A stretch of 64,000 nt of DNA from Methylocystis echinoides (GCF_027923385.1 NZ_BSEC01000001.1:3632001-3696000), one strand, 5' to 3'. Counted from the stretch's first letter, positions 44,801-54,035 are shown. Numbers and translations: made by a program. Notes: a model not told the origin generated them from the sequence alone.

Positions 44801-47800
44801 CGGGAGCCTCTGCTCCCGGACGCGCCCATCCGCTATCGGGACTACGCCGCCTGGAAGAACACGCTCGCTGTCGGCGTGGAAGGCGAACGCGCCCGCGCCT
44901 ATTGGCGCGCGACCCTTGCGGGCCTGCGACTGGAACCGCTGATCTCGGACGCAACTGCATCGACCGAAGCTGGACGCGAACAGAGCGCGCTGCGCGAGTT
45001 TCCTCTTCCGCACGCGCTATCGGAGAGGCTGCTGCGCCTTGCGCGCGAATGTGGCGTTCGCACTTTCCCCTTGCTTCTCACACTCGTGGCGGGGGCGCTT
45101 CACCGTCTGGCCGGGCGCCGCAACCTTCTCATCGGGGCGGTGACGAGCGACCGCGTCCGTCCCGAGCTGGAGCATCTCGCCGGACTGCTCGTGAGCACGC
45201 TGCCGCTGCATATCCAGTTGGCGCAGGACGTCGGCTTTGCGGACCTCGTCCGGCGCGTCGATCACGGCGTCAGAGAGTGCATGGAACATCAGGCGGCGGG
45301 ACTCGGGACACTGCTCGCCGATCTGCGCGCCGGCGCGCGCGAGGAAGGCGCCGACACATTTGAAATCGTCGCCACCTATGAAGCCGCCAGCGAACAAACG
45401 GCGTTCGGCGCCTTCAGGCTTGCGGAGCGCGCCGAACTCGACACCGTTCCCGCGCCACGGCTGCCGGCGAAATTCGCGCTCGCCGTGCTTTTTGTCGAAG
45501 ACCGCGGTCGTCTCGCCCTGACCTTCCATCGCGACGCGGCGCAGGTTTCATCCAGGATGGTCGCGCGGCTGGAGACTGAATTTTGCGCCGTCGCCAAACA
45601 GGCGGTCGACGCGCCGCAGGCGTCGCTGGCGCTTCCCCCGACCCTCGCCGTCGGCCGCATTCGTCCTCCGGAATCGCGCAGTCTCGTCGAACGCTTCGAA
45701 TGGGTGGCGCGGGAACAACCCGACGCCGTGGCGATCGAGGACGGGCGCCGGATCACTTATGGAGAACTCGACAGATGGGCGAATGGCCTCGCCCAAGGGC
45801 TGCACGATCGTGTTGGGGTCGGGCCTGAAGCGATCTGCGCGATTCTAAGTGATCGCAGCGCGTCCATGATTGTCGCCGCGCTTGGCGTCCTGAAAGCCGG
45901 CGGCGCCTATCTGCCGGTCGCCCCGGACGTGCCCAATCCGCGCATCGAGACCATGCTCGGGCAGGCGCGCTGCGCCTGTCTCCTTGTCGTCGACGACGCG
46001 ACGGCGGATCGGGCGGCGGACTTTCAGAACATGGCCGTGATGGACATTCGTGGCGTCGAACCGCGCGAGACGCCGCCGCGAGGCGGCGCGCCACATCCAA
46101 ACCGCCTGTGTTATGTCATCTTCACCTCGGGCAGCACCGGTGCCCCGAAGGGCGTCGCGGTGGAAGAGGCTTCGGTCGTCAATCTCTGCGATTGGTGGGC
46201 GGAAAGCTTCGAGCTGACGCCGTCGAGCCGCGTCGCCGTCTGTAGCAGTGTCGGCTTCGACGCGTTCACACTCGAAACCTGGCCAACGCTGCTGCGTGGC
46301 GGGGCCCTCTTCATCTATCGCGACGACGAGCGCGAGCCCGGTCGACTGTCGCGCAACGTCGCACGCGACGGCGTCACCCGCGCCTTTCTGGCGACGCCCC
46401 TTTTCGACCTCCTTCGTGAAACCCAGGCGGCGCGACTGGGACCCGACATCCGTTTCGCGACAGGCGGCGACGCTCTGGTGCTGTCGAAGCCCCTGGAGCT
46501 CCCCGTCATCAATCTCTACGGCCCGACGGAAGCCACAGTGGCCGTGACCAGCGAAGCGTTACGGGCGGGCCATGCGCCGGGGCCGGCGCCGCTGGGACGG
46601 CCGATCGACAATGCGCGCATCTACATTCTCGGACCCGATCTGCTCCCGCTTCCCGCCGGCGCGATCGGCCAGATCGCCATCGGAGGCCTTCCGCTCGCAC
46701 GCGGATATATTGGACGCCCCCGGGAGACGGCCGAGGCCTTCGCGCCCGATCCAACGACGTCGGGCGCCCGCATGTTCCTGACGGGCGATCTCGGACGGAT
46801 CACGGGGAGCGACTCGATAGAGTTTCTCGGACGATGCGACGAACAGGTGAAAATCCGGGGCCATCGCGTGGAGCCCGGCGACATCGAAACGGCGTTGCGG
46901 TCACATCCGCACGTCGGCCAGGCCGCGGTGGTTGTCGCCGGGCGCAACGGCGCTCGGTTCCTGAGCGCCTTCGTGACCCCCGCCGCCGGCCAACAGCCGA
47001 ACCCTGCCGAAGTGCTGGATTTCCTGCGCAGCCGGCTGCCGGAATTCATGCTGCCAAGGAACATACAAGTCATTGACGCCTTACCATTGACGGGCAACGG
47101 CAAGATTGACCGACGCGCCCTGTCTGCGCTCGCGCCCGTCGAGGCCTGCGCGGCGCCGGTCGGACGTCGACGCGAGATCGATGAGTTGATTGCAGCGCTA
47201 TGGGCGCAGGCGCTTGGCGCGCCCGAATTGGGCGCGACCGACTTCTTCGCGCTTGGCGGAGATTCTCTTGCTGCCATGCGTCTGACCGCGGCAGTCAGCG
47301 CCGCGCTCGGCGCGTCGCTGGACTTGCGTCTCCTGTTCGATCATCCGTCGCTGCGCGACTATTGCGCGGCGGCCGAGGCGTGCGCGCGGCGTGCGGCGTC
47401 CCCCGTCTTGCGTCCCCTCTTCCGCGCCATGGCGGATGCGAAATCTTATCCGCTGACACGCACGCAGGAGACGCTGTACCGGCAAGCGGTCGCGGCGCCC
47501 CGCGCGCCGCTTTTCGAGATTCGCCTGTTTCTCCTGATCGCCGGCTCCTGTCCGATCGCACGCCTGCAACAGGCGATTGAAACGCTCACGGCGCGTCACG
47601 GAGTCCTGCGGTCGGCGTATCGCCTCGCCGCAGACGGCGTCCCCGCCGCGCACATCGTCACGGCGGGGCGACCCATTGAGACACACGACCTCTCGCATCT
47701 CGAAGAGGAAGAGCGGCTCGCAGCGATCACGACTCATCTGAACGCGTTCATCGCCGCGCCGCTGCCAATCGACGAATACCCCCCCATTCGCTGGCGGCTG

Positions 47801-48769
47801 CTCGCCCTGGAGCCCGAACAGGCGATCGCTTCGTTGAAGGCGCATCATCTGGCGCTCGACGGCTGGTCGGTCGAGAATCTCATCGCCGACCTTCAATCCC
47901 TGCTCAACGACATGCCGTTGCCTCCGCCGCCGCTCGATTTCGCGGCTTTCGCGAATTGGCAGAAGACCTGTCTCGCGCAGGACGCCTTCAGCGACCAGCG
48001 CGCCTATTGGCGCCAGCGCCTCGCGCTATCGCCGACGTTGTCGCGCGGGAATGACGTGGGGGAGGTTCGCCTGGGCCAGCGCGCGATTGCGACGTCGATA
48101 TGGCCGGCGCGCCTCGCCGACGATCTTGGCCGCGCCGCACGACGGTTGCAATGCACGCGCTTCGTTCTCCTCGTCGCGGGACTTGCAAGGGCGATCGCCG
48201 CTGCTTCCGGCTACAGCGCCGTGGCGATCGCGGCCAATGTCGCGAACCGGCCGGGAGGCTTCGAGGGGGCAATCGGCCTGTTCTCGAACACGGTCCTGCT
48301 GCTGCTCGATGGGAGCGCGGCCAGCCCCCCAGTGGAGCAGCTTGCGCAGACGCGTCAGACCGTGATCGACGCCCTGCTCAACGCCGACCTTCCCTTCGAG
48401 ATCGTCCGCGATGATTACGAGGCCGCGACAGGTCACAGCGGGAGCGATCTGCTGCGCCATATGTTTCTCTATGCGCCGGCCGCGCGGGTCGAAGACGAGA
48501 CGGCGCCAATCCGCGTGAGCCCACTCGATCTGGGCCAGCAGGGGACCGCCGGCCTTCTCGTCGCGGCGCCATTCGTCTTCGCCTTCGATGAGGACAGCGG
48601 CGATGATGCGCGCGCCTCGATCAATTACAGCGCGGACGCATGTGACGACTCCCGCGCCCGATCGCTTCTCGAGCAGTGGCGCGCAGCCGTAGAATCGCTC
48701 CTGTGGTCGGGCGAAGCCCTAGAGACACAACAAACGGATCCTGCGAGCCGACGTCATGAGCCCGAATGA
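41870..48769 (+). CDS. NRPS 3: partial C-A-T-C-A-T-C (modules 4 and 5, terminal C domain)
   Basis: 2299 residues from ATG 41870. Residues ~1-215 resemble only the C-terminal half of a condensation domain (LPDAVSRRVQEISG, GRRVPVAPPRG, no HHxxxDG). Module 4: A domain with YAIFTSGSSGAPKPV (~375) and FFDSAVSDLF (~423), pocket D-S-S-A-T-A-E-V-C-K (unassigned); carrier LGGHSLKAI (Ser ~761); C domain LHHLITDGW (~950). Module 5: A domain with YVIFTSGSTGAPKGV (~1415) and FDAFTLETW (~1463), pocket D-A-L-F-A-G-L-V-A-K (unassigned, hydrophobic); carrier LGGDSLAAM (Ser ~1798); terminal C domain HHLALDGW (~1990). No thioesterase or reductase domain follows, so release probably depends on the terminal C domain, cyclising or capturing an amine or water, or on the stand-alone thioesterase. 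Confidence 0.93.
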   Translation: MTQGVAEPRLPAGIAHWFAVAMERAHPPADARADDATAPAPETWTLHLPDAVSRRVQEISGGRAQETTVLALAAVAAAFAHHFPGADCILEVDHAGRRVPVAPPRGVATPRALVEALDGALFVALEAAEALPSLAAPLRARLTGDALVGLGPLSSPDADASAERPRLELRLTIEAGASRLDAACDGRRVSMAKARAIAADCAQWLTTLAQPDEPVAAPPPVPAIPRTGADPRGLLAGFLDAAEAHPNACALLAEGETVTYGALRDRAARFAARIAREAENPVGGFVAVCLPKSPDAITAILGVLFAGAAYAPLDPELPTLRLQAMIAALRPAALVISLDQLLDFSWFEGRLLVFELDGETESPSLTLDRNPDDAAYAIFTSGSSGAPKPVIVTHGAIVNYVNWKIRYYDLNASAVTLQLAPLFFDSAVSDLFSTLSCGGTLALAPSPATVDPRALAQFARACGVTIFAIVPSFYGSLLDFLPPLPTFRTITVAGEKTHASLVARHFAHFPDVRLVNEYGPTEGTVCATALTLCQSDAAQDPSIGAPIDHVRIYLLDGTRRAGAGETGEICIGGAGLARGYAGDSASTADRFAPDPFRSGERMYRTGDLARMQSDGLLDYRGRIDGQVKIRGHRLELGEIEAALLAHPAIREACAIARGEGADAEILAFVVSAQGAAPPDLTEHLASRLPAPMAAARIIAVDALPLTRNGKVDRNALPIPAEPSAGVGRFDATEAQVASIWETILGRAPERPDDDFFDLGGHSLKAIQLLSRLISTFSVEITLRDVFDNPTVATQARLLCGGERSVGRAPASIERIGDAEDFALTPAQRGLWLAEALGQAPAAHHIPERLIIDGPFSLAAFADALSDLAHRHEIFRMSFHDIAGEPRFRIAETPSLAFGFHDLTNADDEAARLAAIVDEAEGRPFDLGRAPLARVVVIRARSGRHLIFLTLHHLITDGWSMGVILRDLAELYASRLDAREPLLPDAPIRYRDYAAWKNTLAVGVEGERARAYWRATLAGLRLEPLISDATASTEAGREQSALREFPLPHALSERLLRLARECGVRTFPLLLTLVAGALHRLAGRRNLLIGAVTSDRVRPELEHLAGLLVSTLPLHIQLAQDVGFADLVRRVDHGVRECMEHQAAGLGTLLADLRAGAREEGADTFEIVATYEAASEQTAFGAFRLAERAELDTVPAPRLPAKFALAVLFVEDRGRLALTFHRDAAQVSSRMVARLETEFCAVAKQAVDAPQASLALPPTLAVGRIRPPESRSLVERFEWVAREQPDAVAIEDGRRITYGELDRWANGLAQGLHDRVGVGPEAICAILSDRSASMIVAALGVLKAGGAYLPVAPDVPNPRIETMLGQARCACLLVVDDATADRAADFQNMAVMDIRGVEPRETPPRGGAPHPNRLCYVIFTSGSTGAPKGVAVEEASVVNLCDWWAESFELTPSSRVAVCSSVGFDAFTLETWPTLLRGGALFIYRDDEREPGRLSRNVARDGVTRAFLATPLFDLLRETQAARLGPDIRFATGGDALVLSKPLELPVINLYGPTEATVAVTSEALRAGHAPGPAPLGRPIDNARIYILGPDLLPLPAGAIGQIAIGGLPLARGYIGRPRETAEAFAPDPTTSGARMFLTGDLGRITGSDSIEFLGRCDEQVKIRGHRVEPGDIETALRSHPHVGQAAVVVAGRNGARFLSAFVTPAAGQQPNPAEVLDFLRSRLPEFMLPRNIQVIDALPLTGNGKIDRRALSALAPVEACAAPVGRRREIDELIAALWAQALGAPELGATDFFALGGDSLAAMRLTAAVSAALGASLDLRLLFDHPSLRDYCAAAEACARRAASPVLRPLFRAMADAKSYPLTRTQETLYRQAVAAPRAPLFEIRLFLLIAGSCPIARLQQAIETLTARHGVLRSAYRLAADGVPAAHIVTAGRPIETHDLSHLEEEERLAAITTHLNAFIAAPLPIDEYPPIRWRLLALEPEQAIASLKAHHLALDGWSVENLIADLQSLLNDMPLPPPPLDFAAFANWQKTCLAQDAFSDQRAYWRQRLALSPTLSRGNDVGEVRLGQRAIATSIWPARLADDLGRAARRLQCTRFVLLVAGLARAIAAASGYSAVAIAANVANRPGGFEGAIGLFSNTVLLLLDGSAASPPVEQLAQTRQTVIDALLNADLPFEIVRDDYEAATGHSGSDLLRHMFLYAPAARVEDETAPIRVSPLDLGQQGTAGLLVAAPFVFAFDEDSGDDARASINYSADACDDSRARSLLEQWRAAVESLLWSGEALETQQTDPASRRHEPE

Positions 48770-49955
48770 AATTCTCCTCGTCGCAATGACGATCATTTTT
48801 ACAGGACCCTTCCTCCTGTGGCGGCTGGGGCGGACGGATTATTACGCGCCGCTTGTGGTGGTCCAGATCATTTGCGGAATCCTGCTGGGTCCCGGCGTCG
48901 CCGGCTCCGCATTCCCGGGATTCTTCGCCGCGATCTTCAACCGTGACACGATCGCGGCGCTCAATGGAATCGCGCTTTGGGGGGTGATGGCCTTTGTCTT
49001 CGTCGCCGGCGTCGAGCTCGACCTGAGAGAAGCGTGGCGCCGCCGGTCCGAAACATTCGTGACCGCCAGCCTGGCGCTCATCGCGCCGCTTGCGTCCGGC
49101 GCTGTCGCGGCCTTCTTCCTGACGACCTCCGGCGACCACTGGGTCGGACCGAATGGGGGCCTGTGGCAATTCATCCTGGGCGTCGGGATGGCCTGCGCGG
49201 TGACGGCGTTGCCGATCCTGGTGCTGCTGATGGAAAGGCTGGAGATCATCCGCCGTCCGCTCGGACAACGCATCCTGCGTTACGCCAGCCTGGACGATAT
49301 CGCCATCTGGGCCGTCTTGGCGTTGATCCTCATGGATTGGGCGCGACTGGGACGACAGGCGCTTTTCCTCGTTGCTTTCGCCGTCTCGAGTTTTGCCTAT
49401 CGCCGACTGATGCCGCGAATCGGGGAGAGCGACCGCTGGTTCGTCGCCCTCATCTGGCTGGTGAGCGCTGGGCTGTTCGCCGATTGGGTCGGCCTTCATT
49501 TCATCGTGGGTGCTTTCCTGGCGGGCGTGGTCTCGGATGCCGACTGGTTCGACCGGGCCCGCATGGATCACTTTCGTCAGACGGTCCTCATCATCCTCAT
49601 GCCGGTATTTTTCCTCATCACGGGCCTGCGAACCAATTGGACAATTGGTGGATCGACGGTCTTCGCCGCCGCCGGCCTGCTATTGTTCGCTTCGATAACC
49701 GGCAAGCTTGCGGGAACACATCTTGCGGGCCGCCTGCTAAAATGGGAACCGGGCGAAGCGACGATCATTGGCTGGCTGCTGCAGACGAAGGCGCTGATCA
49801 TGATCATCTTCGCCAATGTGCTTCTGGACAAAGGGATCATCTCCAGTGAGACTTTCACCGCTCTCCTGCTGACGGCTGTGGGCAGCACCATGCTCACCAT
49901 TCCGATTGTCACCCCGAAACTGAAGCGCCTCTCCGACATGCCCGACAAGGGCTGA
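48756..49955 (+). CDS. CPA2-type cation/proton antiporter
   Basis: 399 residues, start ATG 48756 inside the end of NRPS3 (14-bp overlap). Highly hydrophobic, with about 11-12 membrane helices (ILLVAMTIIFTGPFLLWRLG at the N-terminus; ICGILLGPGVAG, typical of Na+/H+ exchangers). The call rests on fold-like motifs: LDDIAIWAVLAL resembles the ion-binding aspartate pair region. Members exchange Na+ or K+ for H+. Tight coupling to the synthetase suggests a role in producer tolerance or transport, but direct peptide export is not supported by the family. Confidence 0.8.
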   Translation: MSPNEILLVAMTIIFTGPFLLWRLGRTDYYAPLVVVQIICGILLGPGVAGSAFPGFFAAIFNRDTIAALNGIALWGVMAFVFVAGVELDLREAWRRRSETFVTASLALIAPLASGAVAAFFLTTSGDHWVGPNGGLWQFILGVGMACAVTALPILVLLMERLEIIRRPLGQRILRYASLDDIAIWAVLALILMDWARLGRQALFLVAFAVSSFAYRRLMPRIGESDRWFVALIWLVSAGLFADWVGLHFIVGAFLAGVVSDADWFDRARMDHFRQTVLIILMPVFFLITGLRTNWTIGGSTVFAAAGLLLFASITGKLAGTHLAGRLLKWEPGEATIIGWLLQTKALIMIIFANVLLDKGIISSETFTALLLTAVGSTMLTIPIVTPKLKRLSDMPDKG

Positions 49956-50326
49956 TTTTGTGGCGTTGACAGGAGCTGGAGTGTAGCGCCGCCAAAGAGC
50001 CGCACCGATCGTCAAGCTGACGCTAAAGCCTGCCGTCATCCCGTCGCAGGGAGTCTAACACCCGGCCCGATCATCACGACATAAACTAGACCCTGACGCT
50101 TTCATCAACTTGAACTTCATTACGACTGGTTTACCGAGGCATCCTTTCGATTAAGTCAGACGGCTCCAGCTCTGCTATTGCCTCGGTCAACTCGACGGAT
50201 AGGGCTGGCAGAGTTAAATTGCGTTAAAGAGTGAAGCCTCTGTGCTGGCTTCTCGGTCGAATACGCATGATGGCAGGCAAGACGCGTGGCGTGATGGCGG
50301 CAAACGCAAGCTTTGGATCTTAGTGA
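49956..50326. other. 371-bp gap after the NRPS operon
   Basis: No gene seen. Base composition falls here: many AT-rich stretches such as those around 50090-50150. It marks the change from the GC-rich NRPS operon to the AT-richer segment 50-54 kb. No clear terminator hairpin was found. Confidence 0.4.
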
Positions 50327-50797
50327 ATGCTCCAGCGTATGATCGTTGAGCTTTCCATTCCGCAGCATTATATCCTGGCTCTGGCTTTGCTGCTGTTCGA
50401 GAGCCTTCTTTTCCAGGTCAACAGGCTTTACGGCAATTCAATTGACGTCAGCCCCTTGTTTGTCGTCCCGGTTGTCATAGCAGGGTTTTACCTTAGCACT
50501 GCTTATTGCTCGGCGTTCGCGCTCATTTCCGGCGTCACACAAATTGCGACGCATCGTGACGCCATAAATGCAATCTGGAGAAATCCAATCAATTTGGCGC
50601 TTAATTTTGCTCTCGCAGCATGCGGGTATTTTTCCATCGTATTGCTGATGGCGCTGGTGAAATTTATCTTTGAAAAGATGAAGGGCGATATTCAATCTCT
50701 TTTAGTGGAAAGCGCCACTTTGCGCACGCAAAACGAAATTCTGAAGACGGTTAGCGCCCTCAGAAAGAAAAAAGAGGACGAAGATCAAGGCGGGTAG
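50327..50797 (+). CDS. Small polytopic membrane protein with coiled-coil tail
   Basis: 156 residues. Three or four hydrophobic spans (YILALALLLFESLLF; FVVPVVIAGFYLS; ALNFALAACGYFSIVLLMAL) followed by a charged coiled-coil-like C-terminus (VESATLRTQNEILKTVSA) ending in KKKEDED. AT-rich compared with flanking operons. Not recognised. It converges on the methyltransferase gene with a 48-bp gap. No ribosome site is obvious; the ATG at 50339 is an alternative start. Confidence 0.5.
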   Translation: MLQRMIVELSIPQHYILALALLLFESLLFQVNRLYGNSIDVSPLFVVPVVIAGFYLSTAYCSAFALISGVTQIATHRDAINAIWRNPINLALNFALAACGYFSIVLLMALVKFIFEKMKGDIQSLLVESATLRTQNEILKTVSALRKKKEDEDQGG

Positions 50798-50845
50798 ACT
50801 TGGTCGCGCCAAACGCAATGATCTGATTTCGTCCTGCGATGCTCA

Positions 50846-51637
50846 CTAAACGATGAGGAACGCGCCACCGGTGGGGTGACGAAAGAAAAATGTAGGCGAG
50901 TACTTATTTATAGCCTCGTCAATTGCCACTTTAGCGCCTGGGAACCTCGCTGAACCGTAGTCGTCAAATACAATTATTCCGCCTTTGACCATGCGCGGAT
51001 AGAAAAAATGGATGCTGTCCATTATTGGCTTATATAGATCCAAGTCGATGTGCACGAAGGAAAACCGTTTGTCGGCGACCTCGGCGAAGCGGTCAGGCAC
51101 CCATCCCTTATAGGTTTTAACGAAAGGAAACCCGGACAGGTTAGCCTTAACAATGTCCTCAGGGCAGGCAAACCACTTCGCCTGCTCGGCGACTTCCTGT
51201 GTATTCAAGTTGAACCGCTGGCTTCTGTCTTCCTCGCTCAATTCCGAGAGGCCTTCGAAGCTGTCAAATATATGGAACGCGCCCCGGAAACCATATTTAC
51301 TGGCTAAAGTGCTGATCATATAAGCAGAGTGACCGCGCCAACATCCACACTCGACAATGTCGCCCGGTTCGTTTTTGCTCAAGGCGAACTCGCATAGCTC
51401 TGCCAGCGAAAAGAAACGGCACCTTTTGAAAAAGCTGTCCGCAGGCGCTTGAGTGCGGTCCATGGCGACTTCGTACAACGCCACAAGCGGATCTTTTTCG
51501 AAAAAAATACTAAGCTGGCTACGGTCAATCAGATCAAGCTGTTCCACGCCCGTTAAGGCAGGGGCCTTTGTTTCGGAGGGACGTTTTCCAAACAAAGGCG
51601 TTTCTTTCAAGCGAAGGAGAAGCTCTTTTAGGCCCAT
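50846..51637 (-). CDS. TylF/MycF-family SAM-dependent O-methyltransferase
   Basis: 263 residues from ATG 51637, chosen because AGGA lies 10 bases upstream; ATG 51691 would add 18 residues without a ribosome site. PGDIVECGCWRGHSAYM is the SAM-binding block of the macrocin O-methyltransferase family. FVHIDLDLYKPIMDSI and GGIIVFDDYG are the metal-binding segments (Asp residues). Family members methylate sugar hydroxyls of antibiotics or surface polysaccharides, needing Mg2+. AT-rich relative to the NRPS operon. Its partner is the oxygenase gene 89 bp upstream on the same strand. Confidence 0.85.
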   Translation of the reverse strand: MGLKELLLRLKETPLFGKRPSETKAPALTGVEQLDLIDRSQLSIFFEKDPLVALYEVAMDRTQAPADSFFKRCRFFSLAELCEFALSKNEPGDIVECGCWRGHSAYMISTLASKYGFRGAFHIFDSFEGLSELSEEDRSQRFNLNTQEVAEQAKWFACPEDIVKANLSGFPFVKTYKGWVPDRFAEVADKRFSFVHIDLDLYKPIMDSIHFFYPRMVKGGIIVFDDYGSARFPGAKVAIDEAINKYSPTFFFRHPTGGAFLIV

Positions 51638-51726
51638 TTTCTTTTTTTCCTGAGACGAGACTCGTAGCGCGGCTTCCTTGGGGCCTTTCATGCATAGAAA
51701 GGCGACCGCGGTAAATTCGGCTGCAT

Positions 51727-52560
51727 TTACGCGAAAAGGCGTTTAATTACGGACAATGCGCCCTTGTCCTCGCCATAGAAGAAGGAGGACGGGAGTTGGT
51801 TATTTCCCCAGGATCTTTCATTGACGCCGACTTCCGGGACCCACATAAGCATGTCCCGACCGGAGTTGGCATATTCATCGGAGCGTTCCACGCCATGGAA
51901 TGAGTTGTCAGTCTTCAAGAAAAAGATCGCTGAATTTGGACGATAGGACATCGTTTCCAGGAGCGTGAAGTCTTCGTAGGGAAGGTGCGCATCCTGGAAG
52001 CGGTCTGCGCCCCACTGTTTGAACTTGCCATCCTTGGGCGCATATATGCTCGTGCCGAAGTTGGTCATCGAATTGTCCCGGGCCAAATATAGAAGACCCG
52101 TAATGAACTTCGGTGGCGCGTCCGTATGCGGAGATATTGCATAGTTCGCGTAGTCTCTGGTCAAAATAAGCCTGTTGCCAATGCTCACGTTTTTTCCTGA
52201 GCGATGCGGCTCAACAAACTCTCGCCTGCCGCTGTAAACTTTCGGAATATGTTCCCCGAACTTACTAGCCATGGCGACCAGGAAATCGTCGGAGCTAAGG
52301 AAGGAAACAGCCTCCTTCCAAAATTCATTCGCTGTCAGCGCCGAGTCGGGTTTCAGTTCAATGGATAATCTCGCCTCATAAGGAGGGTGATATTTCTTAT
52401 ATGCCTCGTCGCCTGGGAGCTTCTCCAACAACGTCGAATAGTATTCTTCCGGAAAAAAATCGGTCATGTACATGTAAGGGAAAGGGCTCGTCATCAGAGG
52501 TGTTTTTGCGATCTGATCGAGGACGTGTGATTTCACTGCATTCATGCCGGCAGACGTCAT
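51727..52560 (-). CDS. 2OG-Fe(II) oxygenase
   Basis: 277 residues from ATG 52560, with GAGG 7 bases upstream. A jelly-roll dioxygenase: AISPHTDAPPKFITGLLYL carries the HxD pair, and NSFHGVERSDEYA the distal histidine; LMWVPEV lies beyond it. A typical 2OG-oxygenase core with flexible ends. The TylF-type methyltransferase follows, so the pair may hydroxylate and methylate the same glycan or small molecule. Possibly related to surface-glycan modification; not linked to the NRPS by position or strand. Confidence 0.75.
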   Translation of the reverse strand: MTSAGMNAVKSHVLDQIAKTPLMTSPFPYMYMTDFFPEEYYSTLLEKLPGDEAYKKYHPPYEARLSIELKPDSALTANEFWKEAVSFLSSDDFLVAMASKFGEHIPKVYSGRREFVEPHRSGKNVSIGNRLILTRDYANYAISPHTDAPPKFITGLLYLARDNSMTNFGTSIYAPKDGKFKQWGADRFQDAHLPYEDFTLLETMSYRPNSAIFFLKTDNSFHGVERSDEYANSGRDMLMWVPEVGVNERSWGNNQLPSSFFYGEDKGALSVIKRLFA

Positions 52561-54035
52561 CTTAATTCCTCTTTCTTCGCGGGGCGAGACGGTGGGGCTG
52601 CGGAGCTGGCGCCGTCGCTTGCGGCGCTGTCCCAACGAATGCGTCTCCAAAGCCTCGATCTGGAGCTGTGCAGTAGAGCCTTGTTCTCCGGGTCGGAGCG
52701 CTCAGGCGCTATGTTCGCCAAGCTTCTAGGCCGGTACGCTATTTTCAAAAAAAGTTCAATTCGGCAAATGGTTGCAGGCAGGCGAAGCTCCATTGAAGGC
52801 GAGTGCAATTTAGTTCCTGATTTCCTTATTAGAATCGCAAGTAGCCGATTTGCGAAGTGCATCCATCGGACGTCAGCGACGAAGGGTTGCCGCTGGAGGT
52901 GCCGTCTCAGACGCTCATGGACGAGGGCAAGACAAAGCTTACGTTTTCGTTGCGGAAGCAATTCAAGCAAACCATGCCCAACGATCTGCCGGCCCGCTTC
53001 GCCGTGTATCAGTTCAAATAGGCTCGCGGCCTGGTAACGCGCTCGGGTTCACAAGCTGCGCCAGGTCCAAGTGGCGGAGCAGCTTCATCACCGATGCTGT
53101 GACGTTCAGTTGCTTGCCGGGAACACAGCCTTGTCAACGAAAGGACACTCTGGCGCAGCGTCGTAATGTTGATCCGGTCCAGAAGAAGCAAGACATGAGA
53201 TCCACCGGCCGCCCGTTTTCGTCCACGGCCCGAACCCTTCGGTTAGGGAAATGAACTTCGACACGATCCATCGGCGCCCTATTTAACAAGCTCTCTGACG
53301 GAGCGACTTCTTTGCCAATTGGAGATGCAGGGAAGATCGTTTGGCGCCGCGACGATCAACACCGCTTCATTGATGATCCCGCGAAGCGGAGTCGCGCACA
53401 TCGGGCGCATTCGGGGCGAGCGTATGAACGGCAATCCATCGCCCTTCACAATGCGAAAGCCGCCCGCGTGATTTGCGCCGCGCGTCATCCGGCGTCCGCG
53501 AGATCGATGTAAAGGCGTCCGTTGCGCGCGCCAACACACCGCCACGGCGTCTGCGCGCGCCCTTCGGAGATCGCGCGGGCTTCAAGCCCCGCAGCGCATC
53601 CTCCAAAGCTTACGCGCCCGGCGCGGCGCCGCTGGCCTGATAAGCGCATCGCGAGCCGTCGCCCGAACATTTGGGCGCGAACAGGCCAGTATTCCGAATG
53701 GTTGCCAAAGGGGATTGTCACAGCGCGCGTTGGAGCGCGCCAGCAAACCGGTAGGCCAGTCGCCACCGCCGTGCCCCGTCGGGGGTGATCCAATGCTGAA
53801 GGCTGCCGCCGTCCGAAGGCTTCCTGAGCCGGTCGCCGGGCTTGGCGCTACGGCTTTCCAGATCGTTGAGCGGCATGTTGGTATCGCCCTGAGGGGGGAG
53901 TTATACCGACAACGATACCGACGAATTTGTTGGACACAAGCGGACGCGACGGGACGCCCTCAGACAGTCAATTTGCCTGAAGCCTCTGCTTTTACGTGTC
54001 TTTCGGACGATTTTGGACGTGCTTGGAAGGGAAGG
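52561..54035. other. 1.5-kb region of gene debris flanking tRNA-Thr
   Basis: No intact gene is seen. Several short frames on both strands look like fragments but none has a convincing start, stop and motif together; one is listed separately. A stretch at about 53910-54030 has repeated GGACG-type words close to the tRNA 3' end, as found around integrase attachment sites. Composition is mixed and AT-richer than the core genome. Confidence 0.4.
52857..53021 (+). pseudogene. Gene fragment (54 codons, C-terminal piece)
   Basis: Frame from GTG 52857 to TAG 53021 reads like a real protein C-terminus (DEGLPLEVPSQTLMDEGKTK, then LPARFAVYQFK), but it is preceded by a stop 9 bases before the GTG. Not recognised. 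It may be the remnant of a larger decayed gene. Confidence 0.3.

Noticed and set aside
53009..53191. Possible transposase N-terminus on the minus strand
   Set aside because: Only a weak resemblance over a short stretch and no catalytic residues; kept as unassigned debris.
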